Shown one piece after another: positions 47,801-56,583 of a DNA stretch of 64,000 nt (its first letter is position 1; the number at the start of each line of letters is the position of its first letter). The position numbers and the translations under genes are program-made. The notes beneath the pieces were generated by a model. The model was not told the DNA's origin, ran no database searches, and saw only the letters and a list, made by a program, of their open reading frames with translations. Origin of the DNA: Candidatus Methylaffinis lahnbergensis. Lineage in GTDB: Bacteria > Pseudomonadota > Alphaproteobacteria > Rhizobiales > Beijerinckiaceae. The DNA is taken from NCBI GenBank assembly GCA_002890675.1, contig PEFW01000005.1:21341-85340 (forward strand), given 5' to 3'.

Positions 47801-48939
47801 AGGACGAGCGAGCGTTCGACGGCGCGCCCGCCCGGCTCTCCCGCCCGTAGAATGATCTTTGCCTCAAGCGGGCGCAGCGCTGCGGCCTCTGGAATGGGCA
47901 CCAAAATTTTTGCCGCGCCAGTCGCATCGGTGGTCGCTGCCTCCTCTATTTCCGTGCTGGTTTTATCGAAAGGTTCGTCTTGCAGCCCGGCGGTAAAACC
48001 CTTGAGCGCGGGCAACGGCGATTGGCTGGCGGCATCGATTTCGACCTCGCCGGTGATTTCGAGATTTGCGCCGGGTGCGCCGTAAAGATAGCGCGCCTTC
48101 GCTGCGATCTCGACCGGCTCGCCGCCCCGCGCCGCCGCCCGCGAGGTCAACGAAAATTCGAGGCGTTCGGGCACATAATCCTCGACGAGGAAGCTCGTCT
48201 GTCCAACGGGGGCTGCTTTTGGATCGGCAAACGCCGCGACACGCCAAGTTCCCGTCGTGCTGCCGGGGAGCAGCGGCAACGCAAAGCTGCGGCCGCCGTC
48301 GCCCTGATCCTCGGTCTGGACCCGCTTATATTCGACGCCGTCGGGGCGTTTGACAACAAGGGTAAGCGGCACGGAAGCCACGCCGGTGCCCTGTCCATCG
48401 CGCAGCAGCGCGGTGATGAAAACCGTCTCGCCCGAACGGTAGACACCGCGCTCGGTATAGACCATGGCGTCGAGCGCGGCCGTCGCGGCACGGCCTTTTA
48501 CGCCCCGGTCCGTGAGGTCGAAAGCGTTCGCCTCGAGATCGAGGAAACCATAATCGCCCTTGCCGTCCTCCGCGACGGCGAGACCAGGAGCAACCCCTCC
48601 AGTTCCGCGCGAATAACCTGGATCGAAATGAATGTGACCGGCCTCGTCCGTGCGCTTCGAAGTCAATATTTCATTGTCGCGCGCGACAAGGCGCACCTCG
48701 ACTCCGGCGGCCGGCCTTGCGCTCGCCAGCGAGCGGACGAACACATGAATGCCGTCCTTGCCGCTGAAAGCGGTGAGGCCCAAGTCGGAGACTATGAACC
48801 ATTGCGTCGCGGTTGTCCCGCCGCCTTCCTCGTCGCTGCCGCTCGCGGCGGGAACATCGCCGGCGGGCTTGGCGGCCATGACATAGATGCCGGGATCGAG
48901 CTTTCCGGCCGCCTCCATGACCGGGAAGGCGGTCGTCAC
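44797..48939 (-). CDS. Alpha-2-macroglobulin family protein, main part (frameshift-split)
   Basis: A 1380-residue frame holding the main part of a YfhM-like periplasmic protease inhibitor: the macroglobulin domains, a bait-region-like linker, and the thioester motif YGCSEQTVSRALP, where Cys-Ser-Glu-Gln would form the internal thioester that traps proteases, followed by the alpha-helical thioester domain and receptor-like end. The first codon here is only a GTG within an open frame; translation continues upstream in this frame to about 49023 (YRIKQFIETDGKKIW, then ATPELNAEVTTAFP), matching a continuous protein with the ORF above it. A missing base near 49024-49026 separates them. Overlaps pbpC by four bases. 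Confidence 0.85.
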   Translation of the reverse strand: MTTAFPVMEAAGKLDPGIYVMAAKPAGDVPAASGSDEEGGGTTATQWFIVSDLGLTAFSGKDGIHVFVRSLASARPAAGVEVRLVARDNEILTSKRTDEAGHIHFDPGYSRGTGGVAPGLAVAEDGKGDYGFLDLEANAFDLTDRGVKGRAATAALDAMVYTERGVYRSGETVFITALLRDGQGTGVASVPLTLVVKRPDGVEYKRVQTEDQGDGGRSFALPLLPGSTTGTWRVAAFADPKAAPVGQTSFLVEDYVPERLEFSLTSRAAARGGEPVEIAAKARYLYGAPGANLEITGEVEIDAASQSPLPALKGFTAGLQDEPFDKTSTEIEEAATTDATGAAKILVPIPEAAALRPLEAKIILRAGEPGGRAVERSLVLPILPKAGLIGVKKNFTALTDGAAASFDVIAVGADGARAARKGVAWSLYRVSNDYQWYRAEGRWNFERVKSSKRVAGGKIDIGLAAPAEISSIVGLGQYRLDLASGDSTDLPTSLAFESGWSGEASTQTPDLLDVSLDKANYKPGEEMRLRIASRFAGTATVAIIGESLNALTTLDLSEGDTTTAIPVKGDWGAGAYAVVLGYRPLDKAAKRMPGRAIGLAWFAIDPQAHGLDVKLAPPSKTRPRGPLTIPLEIKGLGQGEEARVTVAAVDGGILNLTHYEAPDPRGYFFGQRQLSTEIRDLYGLLIDGMQGSRGAIRSGGDSSPEFGGERPTQEPLARFSGIVKTGPDGRARIGFDLPAFNGTLRVMAVAWTKTKAGSASTDVIVRDPVVAQVTAPRFLSLGDRSQFHVQIDNVEGKPGDYALDLDVTGPLSAASDTLHRKIKLDAGARKALMIPFSATGVGHAGVDLKLSGPGFVAAQTLALDISPGTSGLYRRSVRTLAPGQSLAISSDIFADFVPGTGVVSLAVSALAGIDVPALLQALDRYPYGCSEQTVSRALPLLYVNKLAKSEALGIDPDTDQRIREAIERVLARQDSNGTFGVWSATDADDLWLHAFVTDFLTRARENGFDVPQKKFDAALERLRNLLANSSEIGAGQGAPIAYAAYVLARNGRQVMGDLRYLSDAKIDSFETPLARAHLAAALALLGDRPRAEAVFAKATERLSTLGNPLYSTPDYGSRLRDGAGLLALAVETQMPAAEILHASKIVEDARAKTAFSSTQENAFMVLAAEALADKSKTIALSVDGEPQQGALFRTWRAAALASKTATIANSGQALVSVVLTTSGNPLTPEPAAEQGYRIERSYYTLDGKPVEPTAIKQNDRFVIALTVTEYEAAFARLLLVDLLPSGLEIDNPDLFEGGSTEALSFLKKTVEPAHTEYRDDRFVAAFARDGHDKANFTVAYIVRAVTPGHYFSPPATIEDMYRPERFGRTAYGAIDIAAPK

Positions 48940-50006
48940 TTCGGCGTTGAGCTCCGGAGTTGCGTCGAGCGTTCCTGACCAGATTTTCTTGCCATCTGTC
49001 TCGATAAATTGCTTGATCCGGTAGGTGAGAGCTGGGCTAGAAAATCCTCGGAGCGAACCGTCGGCAAAAGGTTACGATCGCCGATCCTGATGATGTCCAC
49101 GGCGATTTTCCTGGTGTTGACGGAGACGACGGGAATGCCTTCCTGCCCAACTCGTGGCAGCACGTAATTCTTGCCGGTGAAATGCACGAGCTGCGAGCGG
49201 TCGCGGACATAGATTTCGTAATCCGCCGATTTGCGCAGCGCCTCGCCTGCTGCCGAGGGCAAGCCATCGCGCAACACGATTTTGTAATGTTCGCCGTGCT
49301 TCAGGCCCTCGACGCAAAGCTGTCGATCCTCGGTCGAGATCGCGGCATTGGCAAAACCCGAGGCGGTTACGAATGGCGAGAAATCGGCGTTGCCCAAGGC
49401 AAGCGATTCGGAAAACTGGAAGCACGCGCGAGGCGAGGCGGACTCATTGTCGATCTTGTAGTCGAGAATGCGAAACCCATGCTTTTCGCGGAGATCCTCA
49501 TAGACATTGCGCACCTGCGCGATTTCGGCGACTTCGAGGCTCGCGCGGTAGGCATCGAGCGAAGGACGCCACTTGCTTTGCTTGGCAAAGATTTCGCCGA
49601 GCCAGGCGAGCGCCGTCGCCCGCTCCGGCTTGGCGCCCGCGTGCTCATAAGCAAGGCAGGCGGCCGCCGTGCCGGTCTCTTGGAGATTTTCGTCATCCCC
49701 GGCCGCCGCGATTGCCGCGCGCGAATAGGAAAGCCAGGCGCCGGCATCCTTCGGATTGGCCGCGACGATCGCCGCGGACAATTTGAGCGCGGCCTTAAGA
49801 TCCTTGCGCGCGATCGCTTGCTGCACGTCCTTGTGCAATTGCGGAAGCGCGCGTGTCCCGAGTGCGCCTAGGTCCGTGCCGATATTGTGTTCGAGCCGGA
49901 TCGCGTCGTTTTCGAGCTCCTCGCTGACGAAGCTTTGTCGCGCCTGTGCCAAGCCCATCCACAAAAGAAACGCCAAGCCTAGGGTAAGCGGGGCCGATTT
50001 GCGCAT
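48936..50006 (-). CDS. Alpha-2-macroglobulin family protein, N-terminal part (frameshift-split)
   Basis: About 356 residues from ATG 50006 with a strong ribosome-binding site (GAGGAAGGAA). A signal peptide (APLTLGLAFLLWMGLAQA) has no lipobox Cys, so the protein would be soluble rather than a lipoprotein. The N-terminal region with TPR-like helices and the first macroglobulin domain follow, to SEDFLAQLS at 49026. The remaining ~30 residues (PTGSSNLSRQMARKSG and on) are out of frame. One lost base at 49024-49026 restores QLSxYRI and joins the two halves into a protein of about 1740 residues. Confidence 0.75.
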   Translation of the reverse strand: MRKSAPLTLGLAFLLWMGLAQARQSFVSEELENDAIRLEHNIGTDLGALGTRALPQLHKDVQQAIARKDLKAALKLSAAIVAANPKDAGAWLSYSRAAIAAAGDDENLQETGTAAACLAYEHAGAKPERATALAWLGEIFAKQSKWRPSLDAYRASLEVAEIAQVRNVYEDLREKHGFRILDYKIDNESASPRACFQFSESLALGNADFSPFVTASGFANAAISTEDRQLCVEGLKHGEHYKIVLRDGLPSAAGEALRKSADYEIYVRDRSQLVHFTGKNYVLPRVGQEGIPVVSVNTRKIAVDIIRIGDRNLLPTVRSEDFLAQLSPTGSSNLSRQMARKSGQERSTQLRSSTPK

Positions 50007-50392
50007 TTCCTTCCTCGTCCAAGAAGAGACTATGGGAGAAGCCATGTTATCATAGAGGGTTTCGAATGCCATGGTTCAGGGTGGACCCCAAATACGCGTT
50101 GGGAGAATCCGCGACTCGAAAAAGCCCAGTTTGTTTACGAGAGTATCCTTGTTGGCGTTTACGGCGCGGCGAGGACGGCTCCAGGCGTGGCCTAAGCCGG
50201 GCCGAAAATCCTCCTTCAGCCTAAAGCATCCATGTTATCCGAAATCCCATCCCAGATCTTGGGCCGGGCCGTACGATAGATTTTTGGCCGCGAATATTGT
50301 TATCGCAGGATAACCGCAATATGACCATGCGCCGCAAACGTTCTCTTTGATCCGGCCCTCATCCATAGTGGCGCTTCTTTTGGAGCTTGTTC
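50007..50392. other. Intergenic region with divergent promoters
   Basis: About 390 bases between the macroglobulin gene (minus) and the LptM-like gene (plus). No protein-like frame or RNA was seen. It must supply promoters in both directions. I cannot name -35 and -10 boxes with confidence. Confidence 0.4.
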
Positions 50393-50674
50393 GTGAGACG
50401 TACCCTCCCAAAACGCGGCGCCATCGTGGTTGCCGCCGTGATCACCCTTTTGCTCGCCTCCTGCGGGCGGCGGGGACCGCTCGAACCGCCGCCCGGCGCG
50501 CCCGCCTCGAACGCGCCGCTAGCCGGCACGCCAGGCGATTATGAGGCGCCCGCGAACCCAGGCGAGCTATCGGGGCAAAATACGGCCGCCGGTGCGGCGC
50601 CGCCGCCGCCCGGAGCCGGTAAGCCGGCGCCGCCGCACGCACCAAAACCGTTTGTCCTCGATCCCTTGCTTTGA
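50393..50674 (+). CDS. LptM/YifL-like outer-membrane lipoprotein
   Basis: A 93-residue lipoprotein starting at GTG 50393, which has GGAG seven bases upstream; TTG 50387 is an alternative. The signal helix ends LLLASCGRRGPLEPPP, where LASC is the lipobox and C-G-x-x-G-P-L-x-x-P is the LptM signature. The rest is Pro/Ala/Gly-rich and ends KPFVLDPLL. LptM stabilises the LPS translocon LptDE in the outer membrane. It precedes lysA by eight bases, the usual order in alphaproteobacteria. Confidence 0.83.
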   Translation: MRRTLPKRGAIVVAAVITLLLASCGRRGPLEPPPGAPASNAPLAGTPGDYEAPANPGELSGQNTAAGAAPPPPGAGKPAPPHAPKPFVLDPLL

Positions 50675-50681
50675 TCCGCCC

Positions 50682-51950
50682 ATGCATCACTTCGCGATGA
50701 AGAACGGCGTCATGCATGCCGAGGATGTCGATCTCGCGACGCTCGCAGCGGAAGTTGGCACGCCATTTTATTGCTATTCGACGGCAACGCTGACCCGCCA
50801 TTACAAGGTATTCAATTCCGCTTTTTCCGGCCTGCCGCATCTCGTTTGCTACGCGGTGAAAGCCAATTCCAACCTGGCCGTTCTCAAAACCCTGGAGCGG
50901 CTCGGCGCAGGAATGGATGTTGTCTCCGGCGGCGAACTCCGGCGCGCGCTGGCAGCAAGCGTAGCCCCAGAAAAAATCACCTTCTCGGGGGTCGGCAAGA
51001 CGCAAGCGGAAATGGCGTTTGCGCTCGAACAGAACATTCTTTGCTTCAACGTCGAATCGGAGCCCGAGCTTGCCCTCCTATCCGAACTCGCAACAAGTCA
51101 AAACCGCACCGCGCGGGTGGCGCTCAGGGTCAATCCCGATGTTGATGCCAAAACCCATGCCAAGTTTGCCACCGGCAAGGCGGAGAACAAATTCGGCATT
51201 CCGATTCTCCGCGCCCACGAGGTCTATTCGCAAGCGGCAGCCCTGCCGGGGATAAAGATCACCGGAGTCGATATTCATATCGGTTCGCAGATCACCGACC
51301 TCGCTCCATTCGACGCCGCCTTTGGACTGATCGCCGATTTTGTCCGTGCGCTGCGCGCCGATGGCCACGCGCTTGAGCATATCGATCTCGGCGGCGGTCT
51401 CGGCATCCCTTACGCTCTGTGGGAGGATCCAGAGAGCTATCACCCGGAGCGCTATGCGGCAATCGTCAAGGCAAGGCTTGAGCCGCTCAATTGCCGCCTG
51501 ATTTTCGAGCCGGGACGGCTGATCGCGGGCAACGCCGGCATTCTCATCACAACCGTCCTATTCGTCAAACAAGGCGAGGCCAAAACCTTCGTCATTGTCG
51601 ATGCGGCGATGAACGATCTGGTGCGCCCGACGCTTTACGACGCGCACCATGAGATCCTTGGCGTCCGCGCGGCGCAAGGTAACCGCGAAATTACCGCCGA
51701 TGTCGTCGGCCCGGTCTGTGAAACCGGCGATTATCTCGCGCTGTCGAGAAAACTGCCCGAGCCTTTGCCGGGCGATCTTCTGGCGATCATGTCGGCGGGC
51801 GCCTATGGCGCGGTGCAGGCCGGGACTTATAATTCGCGGCTTCTGGTGCCGGAAGTGCTCGTGCGCGGCGGCGAGTATGCCGTCGTGCGCCCGCGCGGAA
51901 CTTACGAGGATTTGATTGGCCTCGACAAAATTCCGGCGTGGTTACGCTAG
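50682..51950 (+). CDS. lysA: Diaminopimelate decarboxylase
   Basis: A 422-residue PLP enzyme that decarboxylates meso-diaminopimelate to L-lysine. Motifs: HLVCYAVKANSNLAVLKTL (PLP Lys), VVSGGELRRAL, VDIHIGSQI, LGGGLGIPY (phosphate loop), EPGRLIAGNAG and GPVCETGDYLA with the catalytic Cys contributed to the dimer partner. ATG 50682 starts MHHFAMKNGVMHAE, in line with other alphaproteobacterial LysA. Eight bases after the LptM-like gene, so probably one transcript. It lies 25 bases before the DUF4175 protein. Confidence 0.95.
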   Translation: MHHFAMKNGVMHAEDVDLATLAAEVGTPFYCYSTATLTRHYKVFNSAFSGLPHLVCYAVKANSNLAVLKTLERLGAGMDVVSGGELRRALAASVAPEKITFSGVGKTQAEMAFALEQNILCFNVESEPELALLSELATSQNRTARVALRVNPDVDAKTHAKFATGKAENKFGIPILRAHEVYSQAAALPGIKITGVDIHIGSQITDLAPFDAAFGLIADFVRALRADGHALEHIDLGGGLGIPYALWEDPESYHPERYAAIVKARLEPLNCRLIFEPGRLIAGNAGILITTVLFVKQGEAKTFVIVDAAMNDLVRPTLYDAHHEILGVRAAQGNREITADVVGPVCETGDYLALSRKLPEPLPGDLLAIMSAGAYGAVQAGTYNSRLLVPEVLVRGGEYAVVRPRGTYEDLIGLDKIPAWLR

Positions 51951-51974
51951 ATATTTTAACCTCGCTCCTGTCGC

Positions 51975-54731
51975 TTGGCTGCGATCGTGCTAGCGTCGTT
52001 GCCTGCGGCGGGGTCCGCGTTGGAGATCGTTTTGCTGGGACTGGGACGCTGGAAGCCAATGCGCCCGGAGCGCTCGCCGCGCGGCGAAGGGGCCGCGAAT
52101 CCGCATCTGGAGCAGCTCGCCGCGAAGGCGCGCGCGATCCTTCTTTTCGAGCGGGCGTGGCGAATCGCATTGCCGCCGCTTGTGGTGCTCGGCTTTTTCG
52201 TTTGCGTTTCGTGGACCGGTCTATGGCTCGACGCGCCGGGTTGGGCGCGCGGCCTCGGCGTTCTCGCGCTTGCGCTCGGCTTCGCCGTCGCCCTGCTGCC
52301 GCTGTGCGAATTCCGGTTGCCCTCGCGCAAGGAGGCACTCGACCGAATCGACCGTATGTCCGGCCTTGCATCGCATCCAGCCTCGGTTATCGACGACCGC
52401 CTCGGCAATGGAACAAGCGATCCGACGACGCGGGCCTTGTGGAACCTGCATCGCCGGCGCGCGGAGCAAGCCGTGGCTTTGCTGCGCACCGGCGGGCCCT
52501 CGCCACGCGTGGTCGATCTCGACATTTATGCCTTGCGCGCCGCCGTCCTGGTCGCGCTTATCGCGACAGGCTTTGTCGCGGGTCCCGAAAAATATGCGCG
52601 TGTCGCCGCGGCTTTCGATTGGCGCTTCGACGCATCGCCGCGCAAGGACTACAGGATCGACGCCTGGATCGATCCTCCAGCCTATACCGGCAAGCCGCCG
52701 GTGGTGTTGAACCTTGGCGGGAACCAAAACCTACAACAAATCGAAGCCCCCAGCGGTTCGATCGTCGTCATTCATGCGCCGGGAGGCAATCTTGACGTGG
52801 AGGTGAAAGGTGCTCTCGCGGCGGCGAAGGACAGCAACACTGACCCTCAAGCCAAATTGACCGCCTCCAACTCCGCCGCCGCCACACCGGCCGGCGGCAA
52901 GCGGGATGGCAATGGCGAAACGCGCCTGGTTTTGCGCGGCGACGCAACGCTAACCCTTGGCCATGCTGGCACGCCGCTCGGCGCGTTTAATGTTCATGCC
53001 ATTTTGGATCAGCCGCCGTCGATTGCGCTGACCGGGGCGCCGAGGTTTAACGCGCGGGGATCGATGACGCTGAAATACAGTGTCGCCGACGATTACGGCG
53101 TTACCGGCGCGGAGGCAAATTTCGCCAAACCGGTGCTCCCAGGCGGACATCCCTCCAAGCGTTCCCTTGTCGATCCGCCAAAAATCCCGCTTTTGTTGCC
53201 GCCGTCGCCAGCCCTCGGCGGCGAGGCCGAGACGACGGCCGATCTTTCCGAACACCCTTGGGCCGGCGCGCGGGTCGAAATGATGCTGACCGCGCGGGAT
53301 GAAGGCGGCAATGCAGGCGATAGCGATCCCGTCGAAATCACACTGCCGCAAAAGCCTTTCGTCAAGCCTCTTGCCCGCGCGCTTGCCGAACAGCGCCGCA
53401 ATCTGGTTCTCGCCCCCGAGGATAAGGCACGCGTGGCGAACGCGCTCGATGCCTTGATGATCGCACCGGAAATGTTCGACACTGGAGCCGGCGTCTATCT
53501 TGGATTGCGGGTGGCATTCGATCAGCTTAGTGCGGCGCATAGCGACAGCGATCTCGTCGAAGTCGCCGATTATCTCTGGCAAATTGCGCTGCGCATCGAG
53601 AATGGCGATCTCTCCGAGGCCGAACGCGATCTCCGCGCGGCCGAACAACAATTGCGCGATGCCTTGCAGCGCAACGCTTCGGAAGATGAAATCCGCAAGC
53701 TCGGCGAAAATCTGCGCGCCGCAATGGACAAGTTTTTGCAAGAGCTCGCCGCCCAGCAGAAGAACGAGGACCGCCAAGGCAATCTTGCCGCGCTCGAAGG
53801 CAGGGGCCACGCGATAACCCCCAAGGAACTACAAGCCATGCTCGACCAGATGCAGGAGATGCTGCGTTCGGGCGACAGCGCGAGCGCGCAGAAAATGCTG
53901 GAGCAATTGCAAAACATCCTTGAAAACCTGCGGGTCGCGCGGCCGCGCAAGGCCGATCCACGCGCACATGAGATGCGCCGCGCGCTCGACGAACTCGGCC
54001 AGATGAGCGAGCAACAACAGGATTTGCGCGACGAAACCTATCAAAACGGCCAATCGGAAAGGCATCGGCAACGCGAGGAACGTGGCCAATTGGGTCTGCC
54101 GAGTCAACCAACGCTCGGCGATATCTTTGGCCAGGACGGCGACGCAATTGGAGGGGGCCTTAACGGACAGGGAAATGGCCAAGGCGCGGGCGGCAAAAGC
54201 GGCACGAGTCCTCGGGCCGGACAATCCAACGATGCCGATCTCGCCAGGCGCCAAAAAGCGCTCCGCGACCGGCTTGGAAATCTCCAAAAGCGGTTGGACG
54301 AGGCTGGGGCCGGCGCCAAGGGCCTAGACGATGCGCGAAACGCGATGCGCGACGCGGAAAACGCGCTCGGTCAAGGTCCGGGCGGCACCGATGGCGCGGT
54401 GGACGCGCAAGGCCGCGCGGTGGAGGCCTTGCGCGAGGGCGCGCAAAAGCTCGCCGAAAGCGTGCGCGGCGAGGCCGAGGGTTCAGGCGCCGGCGAGGAA
54501 GCCGGAGAGGGCCAAGACGGTCAAGGCCCACAAGGCCAGTTTGGCGACGCCGAGGGCACCGATCCCCTCGGGCGCCAGATGGAAAGCTTGCGAGGATTCG
54601 ATCCGTCCGCGCGTTTTCCCGGCGCGGAGCGGGCAAGGCGCGTCCTAGAGGAACTCCGCCGCAGGCTCGGCGAGCCCGCCCGTCCGCGCGAGGAATTGGA
54701 CTATCTGGAACGTCTATTACGCCGCTATTGA
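51975..54731 (+). CDS. TIGR02302/DUF4175 family protein
   Basis: A protein of up to 918 residues; an internal ATG at 52059 may be the real start, since 51975 is a TTG codon. After a basic N-terminal region, two or three membrane helices (IALPPLVVLGFFVCVSWTGL, GLGVLALALGFAVALLPL, AAVLVALIATGFVAGP) lead to a large soluble part with DYRIDAWIDPPAYTGKPP, a beta region, and a long helical, Gln/Glu-rich stretch (about 470-720, for example AEQQLRDALQRNASEDEIRK). The end is Gly-rich and low in complexity (730-880). Conserved next to lysA in Rhizobiales; function unknown, probably at the cell envelope. Confidence 0.85.
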   Translation: MAAIVLASLPAAGSALEIVLLGLGRWKPMRPERSPRGEGAANPHLEQLAAKARAILLFERAWRIALPPLVVLGFFVCVSWTGLWLDAPGWARGLGVLALALGFAVALLPLCEFRLPSRKEALDRIDRMSGLASHPASVIDDRLGNGTSDPTTRALWNLHRRRAEQAVALLRTGGPSPRVVDLDIYALRAAVLVALIATGFVAGPEKYARVAAAFDWRFDASPRKDYRIDAWIDPPAYTGKPPVVLNLGGNQNLQQIEAPSGSIVVIHAPGGNLDVEVKGALAAAKDSNTDPQAKLTASNSAAATPAGGKRDGNGETRLVLRGDATLTLGHAGTPLGAFNVHAILDQPPSIALTGAPRFNARGSMTLKYSVADDYGVTGAEANFAKPVLPGGHPSKRSLVDPPKIPLLLPPSPALGGEAETTADLSEHPWAGARVEMMLTARDEGGNAGDSDPVEITLPQKPFVKPLARALAEQRRNLVLAPEDKARVANALDALMIAPEMFDTGAGVYLGLRVAFDQLSAAHSDSDLVEVADYLWQIALRIENGDLSEAERDLRAAEQQLRDALQRNASEDEIRKLGENLRAAMDKFLQELAAQQKNEDRQGNLAALEGRGHAITPKELQAMLDQMQEMLRSGDSASAQKMLEQLQNILENLRVARPRKADPRAHEMRRALDELGQMSEQQQDLRDETYQNGQSERHRQREERGQLGLPSQPTLGDIFGQDGDAIGGGLNGQGNGQGAGGKSGTSPRAGQSNDADLARRQKALRDRLGNLQKRLDEAGAGAKGLDDARNAMRDAENALGQGPGGTDGAVDAQGRAVEALREGAQKLAESVRGEAEGSGAGEEAGEGQDGQGPQGQFGDAEGTDPLGRQMESLRGFDPSARFPGAERARRVLEELRRRLGEPARPREELDYLERLLRRY

Positions 54732-54771
54732 GCCCCGTGCGGCTCGCTTTGAGTTCGAGGTTCGCAGCAAG

Positions 54772-54966
54772 ATGCAAGCCGCAAGTAATTTTATAGTCGC
54801 AATCGGGATCGCCGCGCTTGTGATCCTGTATATGCTTGAGCTGATTAACACGCGGCGTGGAGGCAGCCCAAATCTGTCGCAAAAACTGTTGCGCTGGCAG
54901 TCCGTTCTCCAGATTGCCCTTGTACTCTTTATCTTTTTCGTCTTCACAATATGGTCTCGTGGCTAG
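54772..54966 (+). CDS. Twin-transmembrane HIG1-like small protein
   Basis: A 64-residue protein with two helices around a short basic loop: FIVAIGIAALVILYMLEL, then NTRRGGSPNLSQKLLRWQSVLQ, then IALVLFIFFVFTIW. The loop (RGGSP.LSQKLLRWQ..LQ) matches the HIG1 family signature. Such proteins commonly precede the cobalamin adenosyltransferase and etfBA genes in alphaproteobacteria, and that order holds here. Possible link to respiratory complexes by analogy with other HIG1 proteins, without direct evidence. Confidence 0.75.
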   Translation: MQAASNFIVAIGIAALVILYMLELINTRRGGSPNLSQKLLRWQSVLQIALVLFIFFVFTIWSRG

Positions 54967-55085
54967 CGCACGATCCCGAAAAGTTGACGACTTTTTGGAA
55001 AAGATCATCTGAGAAAACAAATAGATAGAGATCATGAGCGATTCAAATTGAAGCGACCATGGTCGAAGCATTGATGTGGGGCGCC

Positions 55086-55670
55086 ATGGTTGTCTTGAAC
55101 CGAATCTACACAAGGACGGGCGACGACGGCACGACCGCGCTTGGCACCGGCGAGCGCCGAGCCAAGAACGATCTCAGGATCGAAGCCTATGGCACGATCG
55201 ACGAGGCCAATTCGGCGATCGGGCTTGCCCGCGTCGCGACCGCGCCGGACGTGGCTTGCGCCAGGGTCGACGCAATGTTGCTTTGCGTTCAGAACGATCT
55301 GTTCGATCTCGGCGCCGATCTTTGCGTGCCGCACACCGCGCCAGGCGAGACCCTGCCCCTGCGCATAGTCCAATCGCAAGTAGATCGCCTGGAACGCGAG
55401 ATCGACACACTCAACGCGGAACTTGCGCCCTTGCGTTCTTTCGTTCTGCCGGGCGGCTCGCCGGCCGCCGCGGCCCTGCATCTTGCCCGCACCGTGACGC
55501 GGCGGGCAGAGCGGCTGCTTGTCGCCTTGGCGGATACGCCGGGCGAGGAGGTGGGCGGCCCGGCGCTGAAATATGTCAACCGGCTGTCGGATTTTCTGTT
55601 TGTCGCGGCCCGTTATGCGAACCAGAAGGGCAAGGCCGACGTTTTATGGGTGCCCGGCCAGAATCGCTGA
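55086..55670 (+). CDS. PduO-type ATP:cob(I)alamin adenosyltransferase
   Basis: About 194 residues from ATG 55086 (MVVLNRIYTRTGDDG); a frame start at 55059 adds nine residues. YTRTGDDGTTALGTGERRAK is the ATP-binding N-terminus, AYGTIDEANSAIGLARV the first helix, and FVLPGGSPAAAALHLARTVTRRAERLL the conserved core with the RRAER arginines. The trimeric enzyme adenosylates cob(I)alamin to coenzyme B12 for mutases such as methylmalonyl-CoA mutase. Normally followed directly by etfB; here about 3.7 kb of other DNA intervenes. Confidence 0.93.
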   Translation: MVVLNRIYTRTGDDGTTALGTGERRAKNDLRIEAYGTIDEANSAIGLARVATAPDVACARVDAMLLCVQNDLFDLGADLCVPHTAPGETLPLRIVQSQVDRLEREIDTLNAELAPLRSFVLPGGSPAAAALHLARTVTRRAERLLVALADTPGEEVGGPALKYVNRLSDFLFVAARYANQKGKADVLWVPGQNR

Positions 55671-55764
55671 CAAGGCGCAGGATAGTCTTAAACCGGCTGT
55701 TATGTAGGCTACTCCGGCTTCCGTTGCTGTCTCAATTTCGGTGAGCGACGGGTCAACCCGCGGA

Positions 55765-56583
55765 TCAACCAGCGCGCCTCGCCTCGTCCGTCCCATTGCA
55801 ATATTGCGTCGAGTAGTGGGGCAATTCTATCCGATCGAGAAGTTCGCCAAGCGCGCGGTTTGCAACAAAGGGCAGCGCAAAGGCGTTCATTACCTTGTTA
55901 CGCAAAAATAGCCCCAATCGCGTCTTCGGCGCGAACGAACTTGCAAACTGCTCAGCAACGCCTTGTTTGGCCGTCATAAATGGTCGCAGCAATTGCTCGT
56001 AGCGGCGAAATGCTACTTCATGCCGTCCTTCGCTCTTGCCAAGCTCACCCGCGACCACGTAAGCCGATATCATGGCGAGGGCCGCGCCTTGGCCTGCCAA
56101 CAGCGACGGGCAAAAGGCGGCGTCGCCGACCAGAGCCACCCGTCCACGCGACCAAACGTTCATCCGAATCTGACTTACGCAGTCAAAATAGACATCATCG
56201 CTGGCATCCAGCGCGGCAAGAATCCTTGGGCATTCCCATCCGACATCGTCGAACTCCTTATGGAGGATAGCCTTGTGCCCTGTCATGTCATGCACGGCGG
56301 TGTGCTTATCCGAACCGTCTGCGAAGACGAACAAGAACAGCGTGCGATCATAGCGCATGGGGAAGCGGGACACCTGCTTGCCCGGAACGCCATGACTGAC
56401 ATAGACGCGCTCGTCCCTGGGTCTATAGCCTTTGATTTCGAACGCCGCGACAGTGTAACCAAGATATTTCTCGAAACGGCTCTGGCTCCCAAACACCAGT
56501 TCGCGGACTGCCGAGTGGAGACCATCGGCTCCGACAACGAGGTCGAACCGGCGTGGTGCGCTGCGTTCGAAAACAACACCCAC
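55765..56583 (-). pseudogene. FAD-dependent monooxygenase, C-terminal part (frameshift-split)
   Basis: This frame holds the back part of a PHBH-type flavin monooxygenase: DLVVGADGLHSAVRELVFG (DG motif), GRVALVGDAAFCPSLLAGQG (the second FAD motif) and a helical end. The first codon is an internal GTG; upstream the same frame is open (ETIFGDSIVGIEDTGDDVG) as far as about 56640, where it meets the front part in another frame. One missing base at 56636-56641 explains the split. The gene lies on the opposite strand within the conserved cobalamin/ETF block, which suggests a later insertion. Confidence 0.7.
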
